The notes: a model not told the origin generated them from the letters alone. A stretch of 64,000 bases of DNA from Pseudoalteromonas sp. UG3-2 (GCF_037120705.1 NZ_JAWLJU010000002.1:930001-994000); one strand, 5' to 3'; shown: positions 1 to 9,591, counted from the stretch's first letter. Translations and numbers: made by a program.

Positions 1-1
1 T

Positions 2-925
2 AATGAAAGTGTTCTAAGGGTAAACGCAGAGCAAGACACTGGGTTGGGGTATTACCTAAACTATGAACATAACCGTAAACACTGGCGCGCATTTACCAGC
101 TACCAACAACGTGACGAAGCACTGAGAACCGACATGGGCTTTATGACCCAAGTGGATTTTAATAAGTTTCTATTTGGTGGTGAGTACCGCTGGTATGGCG
201 ATGAGCAAAACTGGTGGAACCGTGCCCGCTGGTATGCCGATTGGGATATTTCCCATAACCACGATGGTGAGTTGCTAGAAAAAGAAGTGCAAACCAACTT
301 TGCCATTAATGGCCCTCTACAAAGCTTTATTGACTTTGGTGTGGAGCACAGAAAGAGAACCGGTCTTAGGCATAACGAAGCTTTATTGGCCATCGATGAC
401 AACACCGACTTATTTAGTGAAAACACGCAATGGGCTTATTTAGAGTTTAAACCCATGGCAGGCGTCTTTGCAAGCCTAAACCTCAGAACCGGAAACCGTG
501 TTGATTTAGCCAATAATCGCATTGGCCAACAAACTTTTGTGCGCCCGGTGGTCAACCTCAATCTTGGCAAACACTTTGAGGTCAGATTTCGCCATACCTA
601 TGAGCAGCTTGACGCCCAAGGTGCGGAGGTGTACACCGCCAATCTGAGTGATATTCGACTCACTTATCAGTTTAATATCAACAGTTATTTGCGATTAGCT
701 ATTATTAATACCGATATCGAGCGCAATCAGAGTAACTATCTTGATGATGTGGATGCTAAGTATAAAAGTATTAGTACTCAGCTGCTGTACTCTTATAAGC
801 TGAACCCACAAACTGTGTTCTTCGCTGGCTATTCTGATCACGGTTATCAAGACGACGATTTGTCGAAAATAACCAAGGATGAAAAAACCGTATTCATGAA
901 ATTTAGTTATGCCTGGTTGATTTAA
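2..925 (+). CDS. C-terminal part of a DUF5916-like outer-membrane beta-barrel protein (5' truncated by window)
   Basis: The reading frame is open from the first bases of the window, so the start lies upstream; only about 307 C-terminal residues are visible. They show alternating aromatic/polar strands of a beta-barrel (YYLNYEHNRKHWRAF, FEVRFRHTYEQLDAQ, YSYKLNPQTVFFAGYSD) and end in an aromatic-rich strand, FMKFSYAWLI. This matches the C-terminal barrel of DUF5916 proteins, which usually carry an N-terminal CBM9-like carbohydrate-binding domain and are common in marine Gammaproteobacteria and Bacteroidetes. Function is unknown; a role in polysaccharide or peptide handling at the outer membrane is only guessed. 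A terminator follows at 946. The domain call rests on pattern memory, since the diagnostic N-terminus is not here. Confidence 0.65.
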   Translation, partial: NESVLRVNAEQDTGLGYYLNYEHNRKHWRAFTSYQQRDEALRTDMGFMTQVDFNKFLFGGEYRWYGDEQNWWNRARWYADWDISHNHDGELLEKEVQTNFAINGPLQSFIDFGVEHRKRTGLRHNEALLAIDDNTDLFSENTQWAYLEFKPMAGVFASLNLRTGNRVDLANNRIGQQTFVRPVVNLNLGKHFEVRFRHTYEQLDAQGAEVYTANLSDIRLTYQFNINSYLRLAIINTDIERNQSNYLDDVDAKYKSISTQLLYSYKLNPQTVFFAGYSDHGYQDDDLSKITKDEKTVFMKFSYAWLI

Positions 926-945
926 GAGCTAACATTTAAATAACT

Positions 946-998
946 AATGGCTATAAGCAAATTTGATATATCTTATAGCCATTCTTTCCTTTTATTTT
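946..998 (+). terminator. Rho-independent terminator after the DUF5916-like gene
   Basis: A 12-bp perfect stem (AATGGCTATAAG at 946-957 pairing with CTTATAGCCATT at 972-983) with a 14-nt loop is followed by a T-rich tract. It lies 20 bp after the stop codon and ahead of cysK, so cysK probably has its own promoter. Confidence 0.75.
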
Positions 999-1052
999 AC
1001 TCCATGACAAGTAAAGTGAGGGAATAAAAGTAACCTAGTTTAGGGATCACAG

Positions 1053-2021
1053 ATGACTAAAGTATATGCAGATAACAGCTTAACCATTGGTAATACACCA
1101 TTAGTTAAAATTAACCGCGTGTCTGGTGGCAATGTATTTGCCAAAGTAGAAGCACGTAACCCGAGCTTTAGTGTGAAATGCCGTATCGGTGCCTCCATGA
1201 TTTGGGAAGCCGAGAAAGCCGGCTTGCTAACAGAAGGCAAAGAGCTAATCGAACCAACCTCAGGTAACACGGGTATTGCATTAGCATTTGTGGCCGCATC
1301 ACGAGGCTATAAACTCACGCTTACCATGCCAAACACCATGAGCCTTGAGCGTCGTAAGTTGTTAAAAGCACTAGGCGCTAACTTAGTACTGACCGAAGGC
1401 GCTAAAGGCATGAAAGGCGCCATTGAAAAGGCCAATGAGATCCAAGCTAGCAATCCTGAAAAGTACATTCTTCTGCAGCAGTTTGAAAACCCAGCCAACC
1501 CGAAAATTCACTTCGAAACCACAGGCCCTGAAATCCACGACGCACTCGATGGCAACATTGACTATTTCGTCGCGGGTGTTGGTACCGGCGGTACTATCAC
1601 TGGGGTATCACGCTACCTGAAAAATGAAAAAGGCCTTGCTGTTAAGTCGATTGCCGTAGAGCCAACCGACTCACCGGTGATTACTCAAACGCTTAACGGT
1701 GAAGAAGTGAAACCGGGCCCACATAAAATTCAAGGTATTGGTGCCGGCTTTATCCCTGGCAACCTAGACCTAGAATTAATCGACGGAACAGAGCTGGTTT
1801 CTAATGAAGACGCCATTGCCATGGCTCACCAGTTAATGAAAGATGAAGGTATCTTAGTGGGTATTTCTTCAGGTGCCGCCTTGGTTGCCGCTAAGCGCAT
1901 TGCTGAAAAACCTGAAAATGTTGATAAAAACATTGTGGTTATTTTACCCAGTGCCGCCGAGCGTTATCTAACTAGCCCACTGTTTGCAGATATGTTCTCT
2001 GAGCAAGAGCTGGTTCAGTAG
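1053..2021 (+). CDS. cysK: Cysteine synthase A (O-acetylserine sulfhydrylase)
   Basis: PLP-dependent enzyme that makes L-cysteine from O-acetylserine and sulfide, the last step of assimilatory cysteine synthesis in the cytoplasm. The 322 residues are almost the same length as E. coli CysK (323) and align throughout. Lys42 in [11 protein letters not shown] is the expected Schiff-base lysine, PTSGNTGIA is the substrate-binding loop, [10 protein letters not shown] is the phosphate-binding loop, and GISSGAA lies near the C-terminus. It reads as CysK rather than CysM because of the conserved [12 protein letters not shown] and [14 protein letters not shown] stretches. It stands alone between two terminators. 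Its likely activator, cysB, lies 2.6 kb downstream on the other strand, so control by CysB is plausible but no site was identified. Confidence 0.97.
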   Translation: MTKVYADNSLTIGNTPLVKINRVSGGNVFAKVEARNPSFSVKCRIGASMIWEAEKAGLLTEGKELIEPTSGNTGIALAFVAASRGYKLTLTMPNTMSLERRKLLKALGANLVLTEGAKGMKGAIEKANEIQASNPEKYILLQQFENPANPKIHFETTGPEIHDALDGNIDYFVAGVGTGGTITGVSRYLKNEKGLAVKSIAVEPTDSPVITQTLNGEEVKPGPHKIQGIGAGFIPGNLDLELIDGTELVSNEDAIAMAHQLMKDEGILVGISSGAALVAAKRIAEKPENVDKNIVVILPSAAERYLTSPLFADMFSEQELVQ

Positions 2022-2045
2022 TCACAGTTAATACTATCTTACTTT

Positions 2046-2071
2046 GGGAGCAATATTGCTCCCTTTCTTTT
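2046..2071 (+). terminator. Rho-independent terminator of cysK
   Basis: Perfect palindrome GGGAGCAATATTGCTCCC (2046-2063) followed by TTTCTTTT, 25 bp after the cysK stop codon. Confidence 0.85.
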
Positions 2072-2132
2072 ATCTACCCCTTTTATAGCAGTGCACTATA
2101 CTTATCAGTAATCGTAATTAGAAAGTGCTGCC

Positions 2133-3029
2133 ATGCGATCTTTTCTATTCATTATTTTACTGCTTGCTGCTAACGTCACCACCGCCGAGAATTTGAATGT
2201 CGCTTACTACAAACAGGGCGAATTTAATCTCGTCCAAGGTGAACGCTATCAAGGAGGCTATTTATACAACAAAAACGGTAAAAAGCCGCGGGTGCATTTA
2301 GTCACCTTAGACTGGCCGCCCTACATTGGTGAAGCCCTTTGTAATAAAGGCTGGGCTTTTCAATTTGCCGTAGCCATACTCACCGACCTTGATTATCAAG
2401 TGTTTGTGCAATTTCTGCCTTGGGCCAGAGCGGTTCGCGCCGTTGAGACGGGAAAAGCAGACATTTTATTCCCAGAGTATTATATTGAAGACTCTGCCCC
2501 TTCTGATAACCATAAGAATAAGACTCGACGAGAATTATTGGCTTTGTCGAATGCCTTTCCCGGTGGCGAGATTGGCTTTCTTAAGCGTCGCGGAGAAACG
2601 GACCGTTTTGATGGTAATTTGAGCTCAGTACAAAATGAAGTGATTGGTGTGGTCAGAGGGTATCAAAACACACCAGAATTTGATGCCATGATGGATAATG
2701 GTGAGTTTGTTATCGTTGAAGCAGTAGATGATCTTCAGCTGGTGAAACTATTGGCTGGCAAGCGGGTTAACTTAGTGATCGGCGACCCTAAGGTGCTCAA
2801 GTTCACGGTAAACTATTCAGATTTACCCCGTGCACAAAAAATCGACTTACTACGCAGCGTGGAGCGCGTGAAACCCGCCATAAAGTATAACCATCTCTAC
2901 TTCGCATTGAGCAAGAAAAAACCTCACTGGCGTGCACTGCTAAAAGACATCAATATGAACTTGTACAAGTTTGAAAACAGTGGGGAAACTCAACGCATGA
3001 TAGAAATGGGCAGCAGCGAGTGTTTTTAG
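2133..3029 (+). CDS. Periplasmic substrate-binding protein of the SBP_bac_3 type
   Basis: A 298-residue exported protein. Residues 1-18 (MRSFLFIILLLAANVTTA) form a signal peptide with an Ala at the likely cleavage site. The mature part shows the hallmarks of the amino-acid/polar-solute binding fold: a first strand with TLDWPPYIG, FLPWARAVRAVETGKADILFP (the PW-R-A-x-x-x-G-x-x-D signature), and VIGVVRGYQNTPEF, which starts the second lobe. No permease or ATPase gene is adjacent. Many such stand-alone proteins of Alteromonadales have unknown ligands and need not belong to an ABC transporter; some act as sensors. It is preceded by the cysK terminator and followed convergently by queE. The ligand cannot be named. 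Confidence 0.75.
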   Translation: MRSFLFIILLLAANVTTAENLNVAYYKQGEFNLVQGERYQGGYLYNKNGKKPRVHLVTLDWPPYIGEALCNKGWAFQFAVAILTDLDYQVFVQFLPWARAVRAVETGKADILFPEYYIEDSAPSDNHKNKTRRELLALSNAFPGGEIGFLKRRGETDRFDGNLSSVQNEVIGVVRGYQNTPEFDAMMDNGEFVIVEAVDDLQLVKLLAGKRVNLVIGDPKVLKFTVNYSDLPRAQKIDLLRSVERVKPAIKYNHLYFALSKKKPHWRALLKDINMNLYKFENSGETQRMIEMGSSECF

Positions 3030-3086
3030 CCCATAACCCTAAAAACAGCAACTGCTCCAGACTATTAAGATAACACTTACGGTTTA

Positions 3087-3752
3087 CTAGTTAATGCCTA
3101 GGTATTTGTGCACTTGTACCGATAAACGCCAATTCTTGGCTTTACAGTTATCTATAGCCAATTTGGTAGCCTTGGCTTTTTGACTAATGGGCTGTAAATA
3201 TACTAGCTTAGGCTCGACTCCAGTTTGCTCAAACAGCGCTTCAAGCTCTTCAATGTGCTTTTGCATGGCAACAGGATGCTTAATTTCATCGGCACGCTGC
3301 ATAGCACTGGCTAACACTTTGTAACCACCACGCATATTAATTTTAGGTGAGACCGTCACCCAGGTTTCTGCGGGTGCCAATATTTCGAAAGTACCGCTGG
3401 TTTCAATCTGAGTAGTGTAGCCGAGCTGGTGTAAACGTGAACACAGTGGCCTTAAATCGAACATACACGGCTCGCCGCCGGTGATCACCACATGCTTGGC
3501 CTGATAACCCTTTTGTTGAAATAAGGCAACTAACTCTTCAGTATCGGTATTAGCCCACCACTCAGAATCCGCCTTTTTTTCTACCGTTTTGTCTAATGAA
3601 ACAATGTAGGTGTCTTTCGTTTCCCAGGTTTGCTTAGTATCACACCAAGAACACCCTACTGGACAGCCTTGTAAACGCAAAAATATCGAAGGTGTCCCAG
3701 TGAAGCTTGCTTCACCCTGAATGGTTTCAAAAATTTCATTAACCTTGTACAA
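3087..3752 (-). CDS. queE: 7-carboxy-7-deazaguanine synthase
   Basis: Radical-SAM enzyme that rearranges 6-carboxytetrahydropterin to 7-carboxy-7-deazaguanine in the queuosine/preQ0 pathway. The cluster motif GCPVGCSWC (C-x3-C-x2-C), VITGGEP, and [11 protein letters not shown] match E. coli QueE over the whole length. The frame stays open to 3797, but a TTG at 3750-3752 gives [14 protein letters not shown], which aligns with the E. coli N-terminus (MQYPINEMFQTLQGE) and yields 221 residues against 223. A GGGG run lies just upstream as a possible ribosome site. I therefore prefer the TTG start. It is divergent from queC, the next enzyme of the same pathway, with about 120 bp between them. Confidence 0.95.
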   Translation of the reverse strand: MYKVNEIFETIQGEASFTGTPSIFLRLQGCPVGCSWCDTKQTWETKDTYIVSLDKTVEKKADSEWWANTDTEELVALFQQKGYQAKHVVITGGEPCMFDLRPLCSRLHQLGYTTQIETSGTFEILAPAETWVTVSPKINMRGGYKVLASAMQRADEIKHPVAMQKHIEELEALFEQTGVEPKLVYLQPISQKAKATKLAIDNCKAKNWRLSVQVHKYLGIN

Positions 3753-3800
3753 AACGGCCCCATAAACTCTGTAGATTTGTTGAAAAATAGCCCGCAAAAA

Positions 3801-3829
3801 TTGTCATTTGCCCAGCGGCCGTGTAGTAT
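3801..3829 (+). promoter_or_regulatory. Sigma-70-type promoter for queC
   Basis: TTGTCA (3801-3806) and TAGTAT (3824-3829) are separated by exactly 17 bp, about 45 bp before the queC start. It sits inside the queE-queC divergent region and overlaps the longer alternative N-terminus of queE, which supports the shorter queE start. Confidence 0.6.
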
Positions 3830-3875
3830 ATCGCGCCCTGAAGTAAACCTCTATCAAAATCGAGGCAAATCACCC

Positions 3876-4532
3876 ATGAGCGAAAAAGTTGTCGTCATCT
3901 ATTCCGGTGGCATGGATTCATACACCGTTTTAAACAAGGCAGTGAGAGCTGGCCATGAAGTCTTTGCGTTGTCGTTTAATTACGGCCAAAGACACGTAAA
4001 AGAATTGCAAGTTGCCGCTGATGTTTGCCAACAGTTAGGAGTGGCGCACAAAGTAGTCGATATCTCTGCGATTAATCAGCTGCTTGGTGGCTCAAGCCTA
4101 ACCGATGACATAGAGGTACCTGAAGGCCACTATGAAGAAGAGAGCATGAAAAGCACCATAGTCCCTAACCGGAATATGATTTTGTTATCGCTCGCGGTGG
4201 GTTATGCGGTTTCATTAAAAGCCAGTAAAGTATTTTATGGCGCCCACTCAGGCGACCATGCCATTTACCCTGACTGCCGTCCAGAATTCGTACAAAAGAT
4301 GGATGATGTTTGTCGCATTGCCAATTATGATGCCGTAGAGATCGTTTCGCCTTACCTCAATAGCAGCAAAATAGACATTCTTGCAGATGGCTTAGCCATG
4401 GGCCTTGATTATAGTCACACCTGGACCTGCTACAATGGCCGTGAACGTGCATGTGGCAAATGTGGCGCCTGCCAAGAACGCCTAGAGGCATTTAAACTAA
4501 ATGATGCCAGCGACCCATTACCTTATGAATAA
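3876..4532 (+). CDS. queC: 7-cyano-7-deazaguanine synthase
   Basis: ATP-dependent enzyme that converts 7-carboxy-7-deazaguanine to preQ0 for tRNA queuosine. The chosen ATG gives [15 protein letters not shown], placing the PP-loop SGGMDS at residues 10-15 as in E. coli QueC, and 218 residues in all. CGAGG about 10 bp upstream is the ribosome site. The longer open frame (from 3777) has no family support. Other signatures are [17 protein letters not shown], and a C-terminal zinc site with four cysteines ([15 protein letters not shown]). A dispersed repeat begins at its stop codon and a bidirectional terminator follows. Confidence 0.96.
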   Translation: MSEKVVVIYSGGMDSYTVLNKAVRAGHEVFALSFNYGQRHVKELQVAADVCQQLGVAHKVVDISAINQLLGGSSLTDDIEVPEGHYEEESMKSTIVPNRNMILLSLAVGYAVSLKASKVFYGAHSGDHAIYPDCRPEFVQKMDDVCRIANYDAVEIVSPYLNSSKIDILADGLAMGLDYSHTWTCYNGRERACGKCGACQERLEAFKLNDASDPLPYE

Positions 4533-4610
4533 TACCAATCTGCACTCATACCTGCTTAGTTTGAGAGGATAAACTTGCCTCAATGGCTCACTTAATTCGT
4601 CAATTGGTAT
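4532..4610. repeat. Dispersed inverted-terminus repeat, copy A (short form)
   Basis: A 79-bp element starting ATACCAATCTGCACTCATAC and ending CAATTGGTAT, with inner inverted stretches TTTGAGAGG and TTGCCTCAA. The same ends and inner motifs recur at 23098-23260 and 50837-50950. It overlaps the last base of queC and precedes a terminator, so it sits in a 3' untranslated position. Confidence 0.75.
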
Positions 4611-4613
4611 ATC

Positions 4614-4639
4614 AAAAAAGGGCCTGATGGCCCTTTTTT
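4614..4639. terminator. Bidirectional terminator between queC and cysB
   Basis: AAAAAAGGGCC and GGCCCTTTTTT form an 11-bp stem around a TGAT loop. A-run and T-run on either side make it work on both strands for the convergent queC and cysB. Confidence 0.9.
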
Positions 4640-4658
4640 GTTTTTTCTGCTACTGCGT

Positions 4659-5705
<1,047 letters not shown>

Positions 5706-5789
5706 TCAAGTACATTAATTAAAAAACACTTGCTGACCCTATAAAACTCTTAGTAGGCTAGCACATATCTGTGTAATGAGGTAGCGGCC

Positions 5790-5849
5790 ATGGGCGCTTT
5801 AGCAGCAAATTTCACCCTATTCTCAGGGCTAGCTGTACCATTTTCTTAG
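5790..5849 (+). CDS. Possible 19-residue hydrophobic small ORF in the cysB upstream region
   Basis: Between cysB and the gene at 6067 lie about 430 bp without a long gene. Within it, GAGGT at 5778-5782 is followed after 7 bp by an ATG that opens a 19-codon frame, MGALAANFTLFSGLAVPFS, ending in TAG. The peptide is small and hydrophobic, like short membrane peptides or leader peptides. I cannot see a clear promoter, and chance is a realistic explanation. The rest of 5637-6066 shows only a GC-richer patch (about 5780-5910) with no convincing structure. Confidence 0.2.
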   Translation: MGALAANFTLFSGLAVPFS

Positions 5850-6066
5850 CCGCACAAGTACAGCCAATCTGTTTCCGGCTGGGCCACAAACGCCCAACTG
5901 ACACACTAATCTTTAAAATTAACCTCCTTGGGCAGCTTCAGCTATACTAAAAAATAATGAGTTATTTATCTTTTTTACAGGTAATGGTCCTAAACCTGTT
6001 CAGAAAGTATTGAATTCATGTAAGATAAAAACATGATACCGGTGGTTACATGAAAGAGATTTCAGT

Positions 6067-6828
6067 ATGTTTGTTTCTATTATAATAATATTGATTGTTG
6101 CATTAATCGTTATTGCCGTTTGGGTAAGTGCGATTCAACAACATAAAGAGAAACAAGAAGCAGAGCGACGTAAAGAGCTGGCAAAACAAAAGCGCATCAT
6201 TGAAGAAGCTGAAGACGTTATTATGAACAGTAGTAATATTCCCATGTCTGAAGCGATCATTCGTATTATTCAGCGTCGCGTACATGATGCCTTGGCAGTG
6301 ATGGTAGAGCTATCTCCTACTTCAAGAGAGTTAAAAAGCCGGCTTAATGAGTCACAAGAGCGTTTAAACAACGCCCCTGAAAACACCTCTGAAGCCGACA
6401 GTTTATCTTTACCAGACAACGACAAGCAGATTGTTGCTTTAGTACAAGGGATAAAGAAGTTAAGACACTTGTTGCGCTCAGAGCACAGCAAAGGCAAAGT
6501 CGACACCCAGTTATTTGTCAGTGAAGATCGTAAATTAGAACGCTTTCAGCTGAAAATTAATGTCGAAAGCCAGATTAAACGAGGTGTTTCGGCACGCACT
6601 GCCAATATGGTTGGTTCTGCAAGACAATACTTTGAGAAAGCTTACGCCACTATCTGCTCGGTTTCGCATACCGATGACTACGTAAAAGAAAGAAAAGCAC
6701 TATTAGAGAACTACCTCGAGGAGATCAGTACCGAGTTACGAGCCTCTAATGCCTCTGCGGTGAAGAAAAAAGCAGAACAAGAACAAGACGACCTCGATGT
6801 CTTGTTCGCGCCGAAAAAGAAATGGTAA
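6067..6828 (+). CDS. Membrane-anchored coiled-coil protein of unknown function
   Basis: A 253-residue protein I do not recognise by function. Residues 2-22 (FVSIIIILIVALIVIAVWVSA) form one N-terminal membrane anchor. A highly charged helix rich in Lys, Glu and Arg follows (residues about 25-50), then helical segments with coiled-coil character, and a basic/acidic C-terminal tail ending DVLFAPKKKW. It probably faces the cytoplasm. No enzyme motif is visible. It is convergent with the permease gene across a hairpin at 6835, and has its own upstream region. Conserved proteins of this build occur in Alteromonadales genomes, but the name of any family is uncertain. Confidence 0.7.
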   Translation: MFVSIIIILIVALIVIAVWVSAIQQHKEKQEAERRKELAKQKRIIEEAEDVIMNSSNIPMSEAIIRIIQRRVHDALAVMVELSPTSRELKSRLNESQERLNNAPENTSEADSLSLPDNDKQIVALVQGIKKLRHLLRSEHSKGKVDTQLFVSEDRKLERFQLKINVESQIKRGVSARTANMVGSARQYFEKAYATICSVSHTDDYVKERKALLENYLEEISTELRASNASAVKKKAEQEQDDLDVLFAPKKKW

Positions 6829-6834
6829 ATCATT

Positions 6835-6855
6835 GGCTGGGTGTTGCACCCAGCC
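6835..6855. terminator. Hairpin terminator between two convergent genes
   Basis: GGCTGGGTG (6835-6843) and CACCCAGCC (6847-6855) form a strong 9-bp stem with a 3-nt loop, between the ends of the coiled-coil gene and the permease gene. The flanking T/A tracts are weak, so efficiency is uncertain. Confidence 0.55.
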
Positions 6856-6863
6856 ACACTTTC

Positions 6864-8156
6864 CTAGCCTGACACGGCAAATTTCACTACAAATAACAGC
6901 GTTAAAACCCACACGCTTATACTGATCTCATTGGCTTTGTTACACACCAATTTAACCGCGGTGTAGGAAATAAACCCTAACGCAATACCATGGGCTATGG
7001 AGAACGTTAAAGGCGTCATTAACAACACCACACTCACAGGAATGGCGTCGCTCATTTCATCCCAGTTTATCAGCTTGAGGTTTTGTAACATCAGTACGGC
7101 GACATACAGTATCGCGCCTGCGGTGGCATAAGCTGGCACCATTTGCGCCAGTGGTGCGAAGAACATCATCAATAAAAAGCACATACCAACCACCACAGAG
7201 GTGAGCCCGGTTCTGCCACCAACAGACACCCCAGATACCGATTCAATGTATGAAGTCGTAGTTGAAGTACCAAGCACTGAACCTGCTATGGTAGCACTAC
7301 TGTCAGCTGAAAGCGCACGCCCCAACCTTGGCATACGGCCATGCTCATCGGAGATGCCGGCTTTTTGCGTCACGGCGACTAAAGTGCCACTGGTATCAAA
7401 CAGGTCTACGAACAAAAAGGCAAACACGACGCTCAACATGGAGAGTTCAAAAATACCGCTTAAATCGAGTTGCATATACGTTGGAGCAATGCTCGGTGGC
7501 GTATCCACCACACCATGATAGCCAACGAGACCAAGATACCAAGCCGCCGCAGTCACCATTAATATGCTAATAAGCACACCACTTTTCACTTCTCGGTACA
7601 TCAGTGCAGCTATCACGAAGAAACTGGCAATAGCCAGCAAAGGGCCTGGGGAAGTAATATCGCCAAGCTGCACTAATGTTGCAGGGCTGGCCACCACTAT
7701 TTCAGCATTTTTAAGCGCAATCAAGGCTAAAAAAGCACCTATTCCTGCGGCAATTGCCCGTTTCAGCACCAAAGGGATGGCTTGGATCACCCATTCACGT
7801 ACTTTGAAGACACTGAGAAGTAAAAATAGGCAACCCGACATAAACACGGCCCCTAACGCACTTTGCCACGAGTAGCCCATGCCTAGCACAACACCATAGG
7901 TAAAGAACGCGTTTAACCCCATTCCCGGTGCCAGCGCAATTGGGTAATTCGCCCAAAACCCCATAATGAAACAGCCAATGGCGGCTGCAATACAGGTAGC
8001 AACAAAGGCGGCTCCATGATCCATCCCAGCCTCTGCTAACATCGCAGGGTTTACAAAGACGATATACACCATAGTGACAAAAGTAGTTAAGCCAGCAATG
8101 ACTTCTGTTTTTGCTGTAGTATGCATGGCGTGTAAAGAAAATAAGCGTTCGAGCAT
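6864..8156 (-). CDS. NCS2-family purine (adenine/hypoxanthine/guanine) permease, AzgA-like
   Basis: Inner-membrane proton symporter for purine bases. The ATG at 8154-8156 gives MLERLFSLHAMHTTAKTEVIAGLTTF, the usual start of COG2252 permeases (AzgA, GhxP, AdeP); 430 residues matches the family. The frame continues 17 codons further without support, and neither start has a clear ribosome site. Family signatures include FVNPAMLAEAGMDHGAAFVATC in the first helix pair, ALAPGMGLNAFFTYGVVLGMG, and FVDLFDTSGTLVAVTQKAG in the substrate region, with about 12 to 14 membrane segments. The exact base transported cannot be told from the sequence. It is divergent from the Sel1 gene at 8262. Confidence 0.9.
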   Translation of the reverse strand: MLERLFSLHAMHTTAKTEVIAGLTTFVTMVYIVFVNPAMLAEAGMDHGAAFVATCIAAAIGCFIMGFWANYPIALAPGMGLNAFFTYGVVLGMGYSWQSALGAVFMSGCLFLLLSVFKVREWVIQAIPLVLKRAIAAGIGAFLALIALKNAEIVVASPATLVQLGDITSPGPLLAIASFFVIAALMYREVKSGVLISILMVTAAAWYLGLVGYHGVVDTPPSIAPTYMQLDLSGIFELSMLSVVFAFLFVDLFDTSGTLVAVTQKAGISDEHGRMPRLGRALSADSSATIAGSVLGTSTTTSYIESVSGVSVGGRTGLTSVVVGMCFLLMMFFAPLAQMVPAYATAGAILYVAVLMLQNLKLINWDEMSDAIPVSVVLLMTPLTFSIAHGIALGFISYTAVKLVCNKANEISISVWVLTLLFVVKFAVSG

Positions 8157-8261
8157 GATTAATATATAATATAAGGAAACAAGTGCTTGGATTTTAACAC
8201 GAATCACTTTAAAACTCGGACAAAATAGTTAAAATTCAACTACACTCTGCTTATAGATAAA

Positions 8262-8723
8262 ATGGCGACGACAGATATGGATCAAAACAACAGTGACAAC
8301 TCAGCTAATCACGATTTAGAACAGCAATTGCTGAATGTGCTGGAATTTGTGACTTCGCCATTAAAATCAGACGTTAAGTTTCCAGATCTAGATGACAACA
8401 GCCAAGCGTTAAAAAAAGGGCTGTACTACCTTAAAGAAAAGTCATTTCCCTTAGCAGCCAAATGGCTTAGGCTCGCCGCCATGTCGGGCGACTTAAAAGC
8501 GCAATTTTTCCTAGGCTTACTATTTATGAAGGGCCAAGGGGTGCCACCTAGCCCTTTCCATGCTGCTGCTTGGCTCTCACTTGCCAGTAGCCAAGGCCAT
8601 AAAGGCGCCGAGCAAATGCTGCTGGATGTTAGGCGTTTTCTTACCACTAAGCGCTTTCGTGATGCTCAGTGTTACGCTGCTACTTTGTATGAACAGATCC
8701 ATCAATTACAGCATTCTATTTAG
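8262..8723 (+). CDS. Sel1-like repeat protein
   Basis: A 153-residue soluble protein with tandem Sel1-like (TPR-related) helical repeats at about residues 45-115: AAKWLRLAAMSGDLKAQFFLG and the following LFMKGQGVPPSPFHAAAWLSLASSQG fit the repeat consensus, including the typical GxGVPxSxxxAxxW segment. The N-terminus is acidic and Asn-rich, without signal peptide. Such proteins act as adaptors in protein-protein contacts; the partner is unknown. It is divergent from the purine permease and followed by a 436-bp stretch without genes that ends in the SOS promoter of sulA. The alternative Met at 8277 is also possible, as no clear ribosome site marks either. Confidence 0.75.
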   Translation: MATTDMDQNNSDNSANHDLEQQLLNVLEFVTSPLKSDVKFPDLDDNSQALKKGLYYLKEKSFPLAAKWLRLAAMSGDLKAQFFLGLLFMKGQGVPPSPFHAAAWLSLASSQGHKGAEQMLLDVRRFLTTKRFRDAQCYAATLYEQIHQLQHSI

Positions 8724-9113
8724 CACAGCAAAAACGGTCGCTTCTTTGCTAGTAATCATTACTCTATAGCTCGTACCTGTTCGCTTCATTACGTAGCCTA
8801 CTTGAGAATCGCCAACAAACACTTTGCAATAAAATGCTTTAAGCACGGATTTCTAAATTTTCATCCCTTAAACACCAAAGGTATTACGCTCACGTGGTGA
8901 GCCAACTACTGTATGTGTCATGCTATTGCTGTACAGTACTACTGTATAAAACCACTGTGTAATACCTAGCCTAGCTTCATTTAACCAAGCTATTACAGTG
9001 GCCACTCAATCATAAAAATCTTATCTAACTGATTTTAATGATCTTTAATTTATTTCTTTCATTGCACTGCCAAAATTGTCTAAAAAAATAGCAATTATCT
9101 CTTGCTTTCAACA
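8724..9113. other. Gene-poor stretch upstream of sulA
   Basis: No coding frame with a ribosome site is seen here. At about 8940-8965 there are clustered CTGTA/CAGTA words (CTGTACAGTACTACTGTAT) that resemble LexA half-sites but do not give a proper CTG-N10-CAG spacing. Confidence 0.4.
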
Positions 9114-9155
9114 ACTGTATAAACTACTGTATACACATACTGTATAGATAACCAG
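9114..9155 (+). promoter_or_regulatory. LexA (SOS) box and half-site array upstream of sulA
   Basis: CTG-TATAGATAAC-CAG at 9140-9155 is an exact CTG-N10-CAG LexA box, ending 5 bp before the start codon. Two further ACTGTAT words begin at 9114 and 9126, and the box itself begins with a third at 9139, so the half-site repeats every 12-13 bp. This strongly supports SOS control of the downstream gene. Confidence 0.8.
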
Positions 9156-9159
9156 TGAG

Positions 9160-9561
9160 ATGATTATGTTACAAGCAAATACCTATCTAACACCAGTGAA
9201 GCCAACAACGAAAGCAGTTAACAACCACCTAGACGTTGTGGTTGAAGATGAGATCGTTGCCAGCCTTGAGCTAATGAAAGTGCTGCATAAGTGTCAAAAC
9301 AAAGAAGGTTGGACCTTGCTTGTGGCACCGGATAACGTCCCCAACAAATCCTTACTTGAAAGTACATCAATCGATGTGGGTAAATTGCTGATTATCAGAA
9401 AGAAGCATATTTATGATTTACAGTACGTACTGAACAGCGCTATTGGCAATGGTAACTTTGCGGCGGTGGTGTTATGGACAGATATTGCCAATACTGACAT
9501 GCTCGCGCAAATGAACTTGCCACAAACCGAAGTCAGCATACATTGTTTCCAAAGTGCTTAA
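9160..9561 (+). CDS. sulA: SulA-like SOS cell-division inhibitor
   Basis: Predicted inhibitor of FtsZ assembly, made during the SOS response. The 133-residue protein matches the SulA pattern: a tryptophan opening GWTLLVAPDNVPNKSLLES (E. coli has WITWIAPPHLPRRQWLES), then a helix, then GNGNFAAVVLWT (E. coli GNYSVVIGW). The N-terminal 40 residues are variable, as usual. A LexA box lies directly upstream, which independently supports the call. Two starts are possible: ATG at 9160, or ATG at 9166 (MLQANTYL), which has better spacing from GTGAG at 9156-9160. It is followed after 30 bp by the YchJ-like gene, with which it might be co-transcribed. Confidence 0.85.
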   Translation: MIMLQANTYLTPVKPTTKAVNNHLDVVVEDEIVASLELMKVLHKCQNKEGWTLLVAPDNVPNKSLLESTSIDVGKLLIIRKKHIYDLQYVLNSAIGNGNFAAVVLWTDIANTDMLAQMNLPQTEVSIHCFQSA

Positions 9562-9591
9562 CACGGTACAATGGCTGAATCTATATAAGTA

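Noticed and set aside
8931..8965. Clustered CTGTA/CAGTA words as a second LexA box
   Set aside because: No CTG-N10-CAG spacing is obtained, so they are noted only as half-site-like words.
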